54,223 nt of DNA from a bacterium (GCA_024278215.1 JAJRTR010000026.1:1-54223), one strand, 5' to 3'. Shown: positions 11,510-20,233, counted from the stretch's first letter. The notes: a model not told the origin generated them from the sequence alone. Program-made: numbers and translations.

Positions 11510-11544
11510 ACGAAGTTCATCACTATGGAGACTTTGTAATATAA

Positions 11545-12498
11545 ATGAAAAAGCGCAATCCATTTGTAAATTTTCTCATCAATAACGGTATATACATTGT
11601 TCTTGTCGTGATGTTTGTCTACTTCGCCGTGACCGCGGAAGGATTCTTTACATTTCAGAACCTTGCGAACATCCCACAGCAGATCGCATTTGTCACGCTC
11701 ATCGCAATAGGGATGACATATATCATCATCACGGGCGGCATCGACCTTTCCGTCGGTTCGATCGTCGCGCTCGCGGCTGTTGTTTTTGCGATATGTGTGC
11801 AAAACGACAATATCGCCATTCCGCTCGCCGTCCTGATCTCTCTGTTCGCCGGATCATTAAGCGGGGTTACAAGCGGGTTCTTTGTCGTGAAATTCGATGT
11901 GCCGCCTTTTATCGCCACATTTGTAATGATGACTATCGCAAGAGGTGCCGCCCGCAGCATTTCAGGCAATACAAAAATATTCATCGAGACAGCGGACCTC
12001 ACGCCATACACAAACTTCATCACCAGCGCTAAAGTCGGCGGCGTACCCGCACTGGTTATACTTACCCTTATCGTCCTCGTGATTTTCGGACTGATGCTCA
12101 TTCGCACGCGCTTCGGACGCTACGTGATCGCAATCGGCGGCAACGAGGAGGCCACGCGCCTTTCCGGCATAAACGTCGCACAGGTGAAAATGCTCGTCTA
12201 CATAATCACAGCCGCGCTCGCGTCCGCAGTCGGCATAATGATGGCCTGCAAGTTCCAGAACGGCAACCCCGAGTTCGGCAACATGTGGGAACTCGACGCG
12301 ATTGCCGCCTGCGTCGTCGGCGGCACAAGTCTCATGGGCGGCAAAGGCAACATCTTCAAAACCTTCCTCGGCGCCTTGCTTATCGGCATCCTCGACAACG
12401 GGCTACTCGCCAAAGGTCTCAGTTCCGAAATGATATATATCATAAAAGGCGTGCTCATCCTCGGCGCGGTTCTCATCGACCGGATAAAATCGGATTGA
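11545..12498 (+). CDS. Sugar ABC transporter permease, RbsC family
   Basis: This 317-residue inner-membrane permease of the BPD_transp_2 (ribose/autoinducer) family has eight to ten hydrophobic segments. The diagnostic block ITGGIDLSVGSIVALAA is present, as are GGNEEATRLSGINV and the C-terminal GGTSLMGGKGN. It forms the translocation channel for the ligand bound by the upstream lipoprotein. The usual third component, a double-domain RbsA-type ATPase, is not in this operon or elsewhere in the window, so the transporter must borrow an ATPase encoded elsewhere or be incomplete. The protein itself looks full length. The start ATG follows TGGAGACTTTGTAATATAA, with a weak ribosome site. Confidence 0.9.
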   Translation: MKKRNPFVNFLINNGIYIVLVVMFVYFAVTAEGFFTFQNLANIPQQIAFVTLIAIGMTYIIITGGIDLSVGSIVALAAVVFAICVQNDNIAIPLAVLISLFAGSLSGVTSGFFVVKFDVPPFIATFVMMTIARGAARSISGNTKIFIETADLTPYTNFITSAKVGGVPALVILTLIVLVIFGLMLIRTRFGRYVIAIGGNEEATRLSGINVAQVKMLVYIITAALASAVGIMMACKFQNGNPEFGNMWELDAIAACVVGGTSLMGGKGNIFKTFLGALLIGILDNGLLAKGLSSEMIYIIKGVLILGAVLIDRIKSD

Positions 12499-13102
12499 TT
12501 ACTGTGACTTATTACACGCCAAAGTATTAATATTAACTGAACTGCGGTTTTTATAAGCAATGCCATGTCAACAAAGAAAAGATGTATGATGAGGTAGCGT
12601 AAAAGCTATAAAAGTGTAGTGCTGGGTCACCGCCCTTCCAGCGCCATTACAGGCCTGACGTGACAGTAGTAGAATTTATGGAGATACGATCCGGAATTTA
12701 AGGTCAAATTTCAGGCATGTCCCCAAAAGTTTCACAATATATAGAAAAACGCACAAGTTTGGGTATTAGTAGTATTAGATGCAGTTTGGGATTCAGTAAA
12801 ATATATAAATTATGTGTTAAATGACGAAAAAACGGGTATCATAAGAATGTAAGAAGAGAAATGATGTAAAATTTATAAAAAAGGGGTGAATGGGACGATA
12901 ATCAACAGAATTTTTTTTTAAAACTACACTTGCATTTCAGGAATAGGCTGATATATAATTAAATTAAGTATAAACCTACCTGGATAAAGTCTGTAGGATG
13001 CAATAATCATTTATCATAATTTATAGAATAATATTAGAAGTAGTAAAGACTGATTATCCAGGTAAGTACAGGTTCATAGATATGAAAGATAGGAGGTGAT
13101 AT
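12499..13102. other. Long AT-rich intergenic region ahead of the pilus cluster
   Basis: This 604-base region has no credible gene. Near its start, at 12621-12654, a hairpin forms from GTAGTGCTGG and CCAGC...ATTAC around GTCACCGCCCTT. It may end the permease transcript but has no T-tract. From about 12720 the sequence is strikingly AT-rich, unlike the surrounding genes. The last 130 bases contain the interrupted inverted repeat described at 12973-13074. I found no sigma-54 box (GG-N10-GC) in good position for a pilin promoter. Confidence 0.6.
12973..13074 (+). promoter_or_regulatory. Interrupted long inverted repeat in the pilin leader region
   Basis: Three paired blocks line up. AACC 12973-12976 pairs with GGTT 13071-13074. 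TACCTGGATAA 12977-12987 pairs with TTATCCAGGTA 13054-13064. AGTCT 12988-12992 pairs with AGACT 13047-13051. Together about 20 base pairs close a 54-base AT-rich loop, interrupted by a 6-base and a 2-base bulge. The stem ends 16 bases before the SD of the pilin gene. It may be a folded 5' leader or a DNA site. It matches no riboswitch consensus I know. Confidence 0.55.
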
Positions 13103-13663
13103 TTGAAAAGCGAAAAATCCATGAATGAAAGAACGGACAGGCAAAGTGGTTTTACACTGATTGAACTCATGATCGTAATAGCCATTATCGGCATATTGGC
13201 CGCTGTTGCTATTCCCAACTTTCTGAAAGCACGAGACAAAGCACAGTACTCAAGATGTGTTGAAACACTTGGCGGTGTCAAGGTGGCTCTGGAGATGTAC
13301 ATGACCGACTATGGGTTCTACCCGCCGGTCGGTGGTGCATGTTCGGGTGCAGGAACATGGGGAGACGATCTTTGTCCCTACATGATCGCAAACTGCGACG
13401 ATCCCACAGGCGCTGATGCTGGTAAGGTATGTACGAGGCTCGCAGGCAACCCTATCAATACGGGTAACTGCAATACGCCGACATACAGCCCGACCGGTGC
13501 CGCGCCGGTTTACGACTACTCGCTGACGGCAACATCTAATGATAAGTGTAAGATACATATCAGGATGTGTCCAGCCGGATACGAATGGACCAACTACCAG
13601 GTTGCGGTTAATGCTGGTTGTAATCCAGGAGTTGACCCACCTGCGAATCAACCTTGCCCGTAA
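13103..13663 (+). CDS. Type IV pilin-like / GspG-like prepilin
   Basis: This 186-residue prepilin has a 16-residue basic-polar leader ending in Gly (RQSG), followed by mature FTLIELMIVIAIIGILAAVA with Glu at mature position 5. It is exported, cleaved and N-methylated by the peptidase encoded at 14361. After the N-terminal helix, residues such as VALEMYMTDYGFYPP resemble pseudopilin G and major pilins. The C-terminal part is cysteine-rich (at least nine Cys), which suggests disulfides. The start is TTG at 13103, directed by a perfect AGGAGGTGAT 2 bases earlier. The in-frame ATG at 13121 lacks a site. A hairpin terminator follows at 13719, consistent with this being the abundant subunit. Confidence 0.9.
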   Translation: MKSEKSMNERTDRQSGFTLIELMIVIAIIGILAAVAIPNFLKARDKAQYSRCVETLGGVKVALEMYMTDYGFYPPVGGACSGAGTWGDDLCPYMIANCDDPTGADAGKVCTRLAGNPINTGNCNTPTYSPTGAAPVYDYSLTATSNDKCKIHIRMCPAGYEWTNYQVAVNAGCNPGVDPPANQPCP

Positions 13664-13718
13664 GTGGTGTTCGGTTCATGAGTTGAGTGTTTGAAAACTT
13701 ATATAAGCGGAAAATAAA

Positions 13719-13746
13719 GGCAGGGGGATGTTTCCCCTGCCGTCTT
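13719..13746 (+). terminator. Hairpin terminator or attenuator after the first pilin
   Basis: An 8-bp GC-rich stem, GGCAGGGG (13719-13726) and CCCCTGCC (13734-13741), is followed by GTCTTT. The T-tract is short, so termination is probably partial. Its position after the first pilin gene would let that transcript outnumber the downstream minor pilins. Confidence 0.65.
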
Positions 13747-13785
13747 TCGCCTGTATATTTCGAGGCTTTGAGCTGAAGGAGCTTC

Positions 13786-14304
13786 GTGTTCATGGACGTG
13801 CGAAGATTATCATATCGAATTTCACCCGGCTTCCGGTGTGCGTTGTGGCATGCTGGAGTTTTTACGTTCTCCTCAAAGATCATAACATCTGAAAACAACA
13901 ATAAAAAAGGTTTTACTCTTATCGAGTTGATGATAGTTGTCGCGATAATCGCCATTTTGTCAACTATCGGTTCGATGGCTTATATTATCAGCCGCGATAA
14001 AGCGAGAGCTTCCGCCTGCATGATGACAATGGATACGATAAAAGCGGGACTTGAGCAGTATGTAGGCGATTATACATTCTACCCCGACTCGTCTGCGATC
14101 ACATCATTTGCAGATGCGAAGGCTGTGCTCAAGGGCAGTGTGGAATTCAGCACCAACACAACATGCGAGGACCCTCTTATTTATGTCTCCGGCAAGACGA
14201 ATTATAAAATGGAGACGCGGGTTCATTTCACAGGAGCGCCCGGGCTAGGGGTAAAAATTATACTTGAAAATGGCGAAATGCACCAGGAAGATTTGAAGAT
14301 TTGA
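13786..14304 (+). CDS. Second type IV prepilin-like protein
   Basis: The prepilin motif KKG|FTLIELMIVVAIIAILSTI is unmistakable, with Glu at mature position 5. The mature part is about 130 residues and resembles pseudopilin G (RASACMMTMDTIKAGLEQYVGDYTFYP). The start is uncertain. GTG at 13786 lies 5 bases after AAGGA and ATG at 13792 lies 11 bases after it. Either gives a leader of about 40 residues, far longer than the usual 6 to 25, and I see no good later start. The protein is small and has only two or three Cys, unlike the first pilin. It lies after the attenuator-like hairpin and before the peptidase gene. Confidence 0.8.
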   Translation: MFMDVRRLSYRISPGFRCALWHAGVFTFSSKIITSENNNKKGFTLIELMIVVAIIAILSTIGSMAYIISRDKARASACMMTMDTIKAGLEQYVGDYTFYPDSSAITSFADAKAVLKGSVEFSTNTTCEDPLIYVSGKTNYKMETRVHFTGAPGLGVKIILENGEMHQEDLKI

Positions 14305-14360
14305 TGTAAAAAAATGCTGCCGAAGCAGGAAACGACAATAAGTGTAATTATAAAGGAGCA

Positions 14361-15200
14361 GTGAAAGATGAACACAGATGTATTGTCGAAAACAAGGAGG
14401 AATTAACAATACAATTGGATATTTTACCAGACGGTTTCTTTGGAATAATCGGATTGTTCATCGGCAGTTTTTTAAATGTCTGCATTTACCGAATTCCGAG
14501 AAAGGAATCGCTGGTGTGGCCCGGTTCACACTGCCCCGGATGCGGGCGGCCACTAAAAGTCATTGATCTGGTGCCGGTTCTGAGTTACCTGTTCCTGCGG
14601 GGGAAATGCCGCACATGCGGAGCAAGGATTTCCCCGAGGTATCCGATAGTCGAACTGATCACCGGAGCGGCTTTTTTCTGGTCGGCTCAAAGTGCCGGTG
14701 GTGATGTAGCAGTGTTTGCCGGTAATATCCTGCTGCTGTCGGGATTGATTGTGATAACTTTTATTGATCTCGACCACTGGATAATCCCCGACAAGGTGGT
14801 TTTTCCACTTGCCGCGGCGGGTTTTATAATCTCCTGGATAAGGGGGATGCCGGCAGAGGCGGCAATGGGGGCGGCACTGGGATTCTTCGGATTCTATGCC
14901 ATAGCGATAATCGGCACGGTGCTGATGAAGAAAGAAGCGATGGGTGGCGGAGACATTAAACTGGCCGGGATGCTGGGATGTTTCATGGGCTGGAAGTTGC
15001 TGCTGACGGCATTGTTTCTTTCCTTTCTGATCGGTTCGATAGTATCGTTGCCGATGCTGCTGAGGAGGAAACGGGGAGCGAGAGACCCGATTCCGTTCGG
15101 GCCGATGATGGCAGCCGGGGCCGCGCTGGCGTTGATAAAGGGGGGGGAGATTCTCTCCTGGTACGGAGATTTCATCGCGGGAGCAATTCTTCCAAAATGA
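14361..15200 (+). CDS. pilD: Prepilin peptidase / N-methyltransferase (type IV leader peptidase, A24)
   Basis: This is an inner-membrane aspartyl protease that cleaves prepilin leaders and methylates the new N-terminus. It has the family signature GSFLNVCIYRIP after the first membrane helix. A zinc-binding pair of CxxC motifs follows (CPGCGRPL and CRTCG). The two catalytic Asp motifs are FIDLDHWIIPD and GGGDIKL. Seven to eight membrane segments are expected. The start is uncertain. GTG 14361 gives 279 residues but has AAGGAG only 2 bases away. TTG 14415 gives a standard-looking N-terminus (MDILPDGFFG) with AAGGAGG 14 bases upstream. It lies inside the pilin cluster that it should process. Confidence 0.93.
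   Translation: MKDEHRCIVENKEELTIQLDILPDGFFGIIGLFIGSFLNVCIYRIPRKESLVWPGSHCPGCGRPLKVIDLVPVLSYLFLRGKCRTCGARISPRYPIVELITGAAFFWSAQSAGGDVAVFAGNILLLSGLIVITFIDLDHWIIPDKVVFPLAAAGFIISWIRGMPAEAAMGAALGFFGFYAIAIIGTVLMKKEAMGGGDIKLAGMLGCFMGWKLLLTALFLSFLIGSIVSLPMLLRRKRGARDPIPFGPMMAAGAALALIKGGEILSWYGDFIAGAILPK
14368..14406 (+). CDS. Possible 12-codon leader peptide overlapping the pilD start
   Basis: An ATG at 14368 has AAGGAG at ideal spacing (9 bases) and opens a short frame, MNTDVLSKTRRN, ending TAA at 14404-14406. The stop is 8 bases before the alternative TTG start of pilD and overlaps a second SD (AAGGAGG, 14394-14400). It could couple or dampen pilD translation, or be chance. Confidence 0.3.
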   Translation: MNTDVLSKTRRN

Positions 15201-15228
15201 GACAGAAAGTCTCGAATGGAGTAATAAG

Positions 15229-15867
15229 ATGAGAGACATCATGAAAATGACAAAGAGGATTTATGAAAAGAATGAATCGGGAATGACTCTTATAGAAATT
15301 CTGATAGCTATGACTATCCTGATAGTGACCTTGCTGGTTGTTGTCATAGCATTGTCGTCCGGAATGGAACAGTTGAACGAGCAGAGGATCAAGAGGACGG
15401 CTGCGGAATGTGTGCGGGTGGTCATGGAATATATGTCTACGATGCCGCCGGATACAGTATACGGATATGCGGGCGGCAGTCCGAACCCATCAGTAATAAC
15501 AGGCAACTTCGCAGCGGGTGGATTCCTGCAACTCAACGCTTTCGTTAATTCGATAAATCCCGCATGCAGAGACCTCTCGGATATATCAAAGCCGCTGGGT
15601 TCGAAAGTACAGCTCAGATACTCGATATGCCCCGGTTGCATTTCCTATACCGATATTGATCCTGAAAGTTTGATACCGTGGACGACGTGTATGTACAACA
15701 TGGAAGTAATGGTGTCGTGGAACGCGGTAAATTTCGGTGGCAGCAAATTAATCAAGTATAAAAAGAAATTTTTCGGACGATCGAGGGGAAGTTGTGATCC
15801 GGCTGTAAATCCCGACGGCTGCGGATTGGGTTCTATTCCCTATACAGAATACGCATGTACCTATTAA
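15229..15867 (+). CDS. Minor prepilin, PilV-like
   Basis: This 212-residue protein has the prepilin motif ESG|MTLIEILIAMTILIVTLLVVV, with Glu at mature position 5 and a 19-residue leader. The following helix with MEQLNEQRIKRTAAECVRVVMEYMSTMP fits the PilV/type IV pilus modification family. The C-terminal part has many Cys (CPGC, CMYN, CDPAVNPDGCG). It probably primes pilus assembly with the next two products. The TGGAG before the ATG is acceptable. Its last 13 bases lie in a longer frame of the next gene, but the likely start of that gene falls 11 bases beyond this stop. Confidence 0.82.
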   Translation: MRDIMKMTKRIYEKNESGMTLIEILIAMTILIVTLLVVVIALSSGMEQLNEQRIKRTAAECVRVVMEYMSTMPPDTVYGYAGGSPNPSVITGNFAAGGFLQLNAFVNSINPACRDLSDISKPLGSKVQLRYSICPGCISYTDIDPESLIPWTTCMYNMEVMVSWNAVNFGGSKLIKYKKKFFGRSRGSCDPAVNPDGCGLGSIPYTEYACTY

Positions 15868-15878
15868 TGGGAGACACA

Positions 15879-16739
15879 ATGTATAAAATGAGACGAAAAA
15901 TTACAGATCAGAATGGCTTTACGCTCACGGAGTTGATGGTAGTACTTGCCATTATGACGGTTATCACACTGGTGGTGGCAAAAATCATTGTTGCATCAAT
16001 AAATGTGATGATGATGGGGACACGCCAGAATATCGCGCAGAGCAGTGTCGAGTACGTCATCAACAAAATAGCGGAAGATATCAGGCAGGCCGGTAGCGAC
16101 GACTTAAGGCATATTCTTACCGGCTCGAACGGTAGCAGTATAATTTTTGTCAGGTACCAGCAGAACCTCGATGCATACTCGGACAGCGGCGACCGCAATT
16201 TCGATCACGCCTGTTACTCCTCGGTGCTGCCTTCTGGTACCGATGCTTATGACACGAATTACAGGCCCGGCTACATCAGGGGAGGGACCGGTTCCGGTGA
16301 TCCCAGTAACCCTGGCTGCAAAGTTTATCCGCTGACCGATACTTTTTCGGATGTCAGGAGCTTCAGGATAGAATTCTGCCGGCCCGGCGAGGACAGCCCT
16401 GGTGATTACGATTGCACGACCAACAAAATCGACAATGCCGGTCTCGGAGTGCAGCCACCCAATCTGCCCGACCTGACCGACACGGCAGCCTGTGTGTGGA
16501 TGGTGAAAATTTCAGCTACCTACTCCCGCAGATATGTCGCGAAAAGCGAAGACATAGACCCATCATATTACAACAACACAGTATACAGGTATCAGACGGC
16601 CGTTGTGCTTCGGAATCCATATACGATGTCTCTTTTTCAGGATCAGGATAAGGATGGATATGTTGATTGCTGTGATAAAGACTTCAGGACGGATATAGGG
16701 AACGATATCGATTGGTGTCCACCCCCGAACAGTATGTAA
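15879..16739 (+). CDS. Minor prepilin, PilW-like
   Basis: This 286-residue protein has the prepilin motif QNG|FTLTELMVVLAIMTVITLVVA, again with Glu at mature position 5. After the transmembrane helix, QSSVEYVINKIAEDIRQAGSD resembles the PilW/GspJ pattern. I choose ATG 15879 because GGGAG sits 5 bases upstream; an in-frame ATG at 15855 overlaps the previous gene. The C-terminus contains a short DQDKDGYVDCCDKD segment, an Asp-rich possible Ca2+-binding loop. It would be part of a minor-pilin initiation complex with the PilV-like and PilX-like proteins on either side. Confidence 0.82.
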   Translation: MYKMRRKITDQNGFTLTELMVVLAIMTVITLVVAKIIVASINVMMMGTRQNIAQSSVEYVINKIAEDIRQAGSDDLRHILTGSNGSSIIFVRYQQNLDAYSDSGDRNFDHACYSSVLPSGTDAYDTNYRPGYIRGGTGSGDPSNPGCKVYPLTDTFSDVRSFRIEFCRPGEDSPGDYDCTTNKIDNAGLGVQPPNLPDLTDTAACVWMVKISATYSRRYVAKSEDIDPSYYNNTVYRYQTAVVLRNPYTMSLFQDQDKDGYVDCCDKDFRTDIGNDIDWCPPPNSM

Positions 16740-16785
16740 GGCAGGCGGGGCCAGGATAAAACGATTATTATAAAGGGGATCAGTC

Positions 16786-19700
16786 ATGTTTAATAAAGGA
16801 ACGGAAAGTTCTATAAAACTCAGGGAAAGGGGATCGGCGCTTCTGCTTACTATGGTGGCCGTGTGTATTCTGGCTGTCATCGGCGGCTCATTCGCTCTGA
16901 TGCTCCAGAGCGAAGCTCGCAGTGTCAAATCGAATATACTTGCCCAGCAGGCCCTGTATGTTGCAGAATCCGGAATTCAGGATGTCCTCTTCCAGAGGTC
17001 GAAAAGACCTGCGGACATGTGTTTCCCGTTCTTTTTCTACGATGAGAACCTGACAGAAACAGAGAGGCTCGATGAAATAAAAAATATCACACAGGCGCGA
17101 AGCGGCGGCATCGACAGTGCGCCTACAGGAACATGCGACCCCACAGTGGACTCGATTCCCGAGGATGTCTCCACGCAGGAACTGCCATGCTGGCCCTATA
17201 ACGAAGAACTTTACGCGAATTACATTCATTTTGCCGAAGACGGAATGCCTAACGATGGTTTTACCTGCCATGACGGCTCCAATCAGGATGTCTGCCCCAA
17301 CTATGATCCGCTGTTGTGGTGGCCGGCCAAGGAATCCGACGGCACGATCGGCTGGAAGGACATGGACGATTCCCTGCCTGTTCCGCTTCCTGACATGGCG
17401 ACAAGTTCGGGACAACGCTACACTACCGGTTTCTTCACTCTTTGCAACGACAGTTTCGAAGGTATCGCGCCAACAGACCCGGGCTGGGATATGGCGTGTC
17501 TCGCCGCCAAAGGAGGCGGAAGATGCAACCAGAATGTCATAAGGCTCAGTATCGTTTCCGTGGGTGAAGTGCAGATGGGCAAAAAAGTTGTGCGGCGGGC
17601 CGTCAAAGTCGACCTCGCACCGCCGTCCCTCTACTCCGGTGTTATTGACAAGTATGTCGATATGACACTGATGTACCAGACAAATATAAACGGTCCACTG
17701 CACATAAACGGCTGGTGGAATGCAAATAAAAATAAATATTCCGCGTTCCTGCTTTCTCTGAGTCTATCCGTGGCACCTATCGCAATGTGGCTCGATCCGC
17801 CGGAAATGGTGAGCGTCAGCTATCCTGAAGACCCGGACAACCCGGACTGGCAGCCCAGCAGTCTCATAGGTGGGTTCACTTTCTCCCATGATATCGTCTA
17901 CGTGCACCTTCCCGTCAGAATCGAGATACCACAGGTAAACTGGGCCAAGTGGGAAGACCGGATGAAGGCCCTCTACGACAAGGCAAGGGCGGAATACAGT
18001 GATACCACGGTCTACGCCCTGCACAGATGCAAATATAAAGCCGCCGTTAGAGATACATCCGGCGACTGCGGCGACTCCGGCGCACAATACTTCTACGATT
18101 CGGGCGGCAACAAGTCCGACGACAAGATGGATGCGAACATGCCCAAATTCATGTCGTCTATGAGCCCCAGTCCATCACCTTACAACACGGGCGAAGGCAG
18201 GATTCACAACCTCGAACGCTACAAGAGCGATGCACAGGTGTGGAGTGCATCCGGCAAGTATATTTTCGACCTGTTTGATCACTGGAACCCGGGCTCGCCG
18301 TCTTATGTGGAAGGCACGGAGAGTTCGCACGTGAACAACAATCAGGACCCGGGGCCGATGGATAAGTCGCTGCTTTACAAGCGCAAATTCATCCTCGATC
18401 CGAACTTCAATCTCGGCTGCCTTACATGTGTAATATCCAACGGCATCAGCCTCGACGCATTCATGTTCTGCTGTGTGGGTAAAAAACTCAACCGCAACGA
18501 GTTCTGGTTCATGGGCAAACACGAATTCCGCGACTTCGTATTCGTAGATGGTGTGATAGGAATCGGCTACAGGACACCGTACCATACATGCGGCGGCGGC
18601 GACGGCAAGCTGGGTGTATATTGTATTGTAATACCGGAAATAACCCTGTTCTGGCCACTGGACTTTATTTCCATACCATCATGGAAATTCGGGCTGCCGC
18701 ACTGGCACATGGGCGCGGCGACCGTAAAGGGCGAAATGCTGATAAACGGGCGCCTGTATATGGCCGACTGGATACACATCGACGGCGGCACAATATACAC
18801 AGACGGCCATATTATCAAAGATGAAACCAGCGGCTACGACGTAACAATACATCTCGACGTGCTGTTATGCTGGATCATGACAGGCTTTATGGGAGACAAG
18901 ATCACAATAGACCTCGGCATATTTGGAACATTCAATATTTGTGACATAATTATGGGAATACTGAACCCGATCATATCGGCGCTTGTGCCATGGTGGCCGA
19001 CCATGGACCTTACAAATAATTCCCTTATAGACTTCGAGTCATATCTCGATATTGACGGCATCGGGCCCGACAACAGCGTGGTGAATCCAGGAACTCTATA
19101 TACCCGTGGCGACTTCAGATTGCAGGAACCGGGGTGGGATGCGATAGCTTTCCTTGGAAACGCGCTGCTCGGGTACTTCCTGCCATTCCTGGAGCTGACC
19201 CCGTCTATGGACCCGATACGAATATATAACGGGGGCGCTATCGTCGCCGGGGGCTGGAAAAACGGCAGCGGAAATCCTGCATACAAAGATGGTAATATCT
19301 GGCTTGCAAATCACAAAAGGGCGGATATTCTGACTTATGACCCCGAGAATAAAAAGCGAAGCGTGGGCTATGTGCTCGCAAGAGGCGGTTTGAAGGTATA
19401 CGGCGACATCGTCAGCCAGTACGGCTGGGCCGGCCTGCTCGACAGTTGTTCCACATGGGCCGGTAACGGCCTTGATGAAGACTGCGCGGCAGCAGGCATC
19501 TTCTACTCGGGCGGTATCGCCGCAGGGACAAACTCCCGGAACATGTACTCCCGCAGGGGCATGGACCTTGGAGTGCCGTTCGGCCAGTACGACTATGAAA
19601 TGAGCCAGACATGTCTGCCCGAGGACGACGGATTCTGGGAAGACCCGCTTGGTCAGGGACAGTGCTGGCTTGTAGATGGCTTGTTAGGAGACATACTTGG

Positions 19701-19905
19701 CGGCAACGCTGCCGAACATAATATCAGGGGTCATGTCTTCGCCGGTTCCGTAGGCGCTATGCCGGGACTGCACTTCAGGCTCGACCAGGATTCCACGGTC
19801 AGGAACGACGCCGTAAGAAGGCAATACTTCAAACAACTCGGTGGCGTTCCCATCAACTGGCAGGAACTCGAGGCGCCAAATAATCTGCCATCTCTCGTTA
19901 ACTGA
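16786..19905 (+). CDS. Very large PilX-like pilus protein (1039 residues)
   Basis: The N-terminus (RERGSALLLTMVAVCILAVIGG) followed by QQALYVAESGIQDVLFQ matches the PilX N-terminal domain. The protein should therefore insert via a pilin-like helix, with a Gly at the cleavage position. Known PilX proteins are about 150 to 200 residues, while this one carries some 950 extra. The extra part has recurrent strand-rich stretches such as MLINGRLYMADWIHIDGGTI, LYTRGDFRLQEP and VLARGGLKVYGDIV, plus many Cys. This could be a beta-helical or adhesive tip domain, an inference from composition. There is no PilY1 homologue nearby, so it may play the tip-adhesin part. The gene ends the cluster at a strong terminator. 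Confidence 0.75.
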   Translation: MFNKGTESSIKLRERGSALLLTMVAVCILAVIGGSFALMLQSEARSVKSNILAQQALYVAESGIQDVLFQRSKRPADMCFPFFFYDENLTETERLDEIKNITQARSGGIDSAPTGTCDPTVDSIPEDVSTQELPCWPYNEELYANYIHFAEDGMPNDGFTCHDGSNQDVCPNYDPLLWWPAKESDGTIGWKDMDDSLPVPLPDMATSSGQRYTTGFFTLCNDSFEGIAPTDPGWDMACLAAKGGGRCNQNVIRLSIVSVGEVQMGKKVVRRAVKVDLAPPSLYSGVIDKYVDMTLMYQTNINGPLHINGWWNANKNKYSAFLLSLSLSVAPIAMWLDPPEMVSVSYPEDPDNPDWQPSSLIGGFTFSHDIVYVHLPVRIEIPQVNWAKWEDRMKALYDKARAEYSDTTVYALHRCKYKAAVRDTSGDCGDSGAQYFYDSGGNKSDDKMDANMPKFMSSMSPSPSPYNTGEGRIHNLERYKSDAQVWSASGKYIFDLFDHWNPGSPSYVEGTESSHVNNNQDPGPMDKSLLYKRKFILDPNFNLGCLTCVISNGISLDAFMFCCVGKKLNRNEFWFMGKHEFRDFVFVDGVIGIGYRTPYHTCGGGDGKLGVYCIVIPEITLFWPLDFISIPSWKFGLPHWHMGAATVKGEMLINGRLYMADWIHIDGGTIYTDGHIIKDETSGYDVTIHLDVLLCWIMTGFMGDKITIDLGIFGTFNICDIIMGILNPIISALVPWWPTMDLTNNSLIDFESYLDIDGIGPDNSVVNPGTLYTRGDFRLQEPGWDAIAFLGNALLGYFLPFLELTPSMDPIRIYNGGAIVAGGWKNGSGNPAYKDGNIWLANHKRADILTYDPENKKRSVGYVLARGGLKVYGDIVSQYGWAGLLDSCSTWAGNGLDEDCAAAGIFYSGGIAAGTNSRNMYSRRGMDLGVPFGQYDYEMSQTCLPEDDGFWEDPLGQGQCWLVDGLLGDILGGNAAEHNIRGHVFAGSVGAMPGLHFRLDQDSTVRNDAVRRQYFKQLGGVPINWQELEAPNNLPSLVN

Positions 19906-19928
19906 CTTGGTCTTATATGATCTTCCGG

Positions 19929-19957
19929 AGCGCCCGTGTTGTCTGCGGGCGCTTTTT
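19929..19957 (+). terminator. Rho-independent terminator of the pilus cluster
   Basis: A perfect 8-bp stem, AGCGCCCG (19929-19936) and CGGGCGCT (19946-19953), is followed by TTTT. It begins 24 bases after the stop codon of the PilX-like gene. Confidence 0.92.
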
Positions 19958-20068
19958 GGTCAGGTTGCATTCCCCGCGCCGGGACCCGGACAAGGACCAC
20001 GGGATTCGGGAGTTCGGCGAAGATCAAAGACTTTCCTTACTCGTTTATCGTATCTTATTCCTGTTCTC

Positions 20069-20137
20069 CGGGTCCACCCTGGAACGTCGAAACTGAAAGC
20101 GCCGGCTTTCACCATAAAGTTTAGCGACAACATTGTG
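20069..20137 (+). repeat. Dispersed REP-like sequence, copy 1 (GAAAGC hairpin type)
   Basis: The stretch from GGGTCCACCCTGGAAC to ACAACATTGTG contains the hairpin GAAAGC-GCCG-GCTTTC (20095-20110) followed by ACCATAAAGTTT. It matches, as reverse complement, 38930-38998 (hairpin GGAAGC-AGGA-GCTTCC), so this is another dispersed family. No protein is encoded. The rest of the 19906-20305 gap holds the terminator and a possible promoter. Confidence 0.65.
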
Positions 20138-20233
20138 TTGCTCCGGTCTCGCTGCGAACATACTTTTGAAGGAGGCTCATTCTGTGAACGGCTACAGAAA
20201 TTATTTTTTCCGGATAGTTGCGAGGGACTGAAG

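Noticed and set aside
12973-13074. Cyclic-di-GMP riboswitch ahead of the pilin gene
   Set aside because: The conserved GEMM-I blocks and the tetraloop receptor pattern are not seen, and the class II pattern is not seen either.
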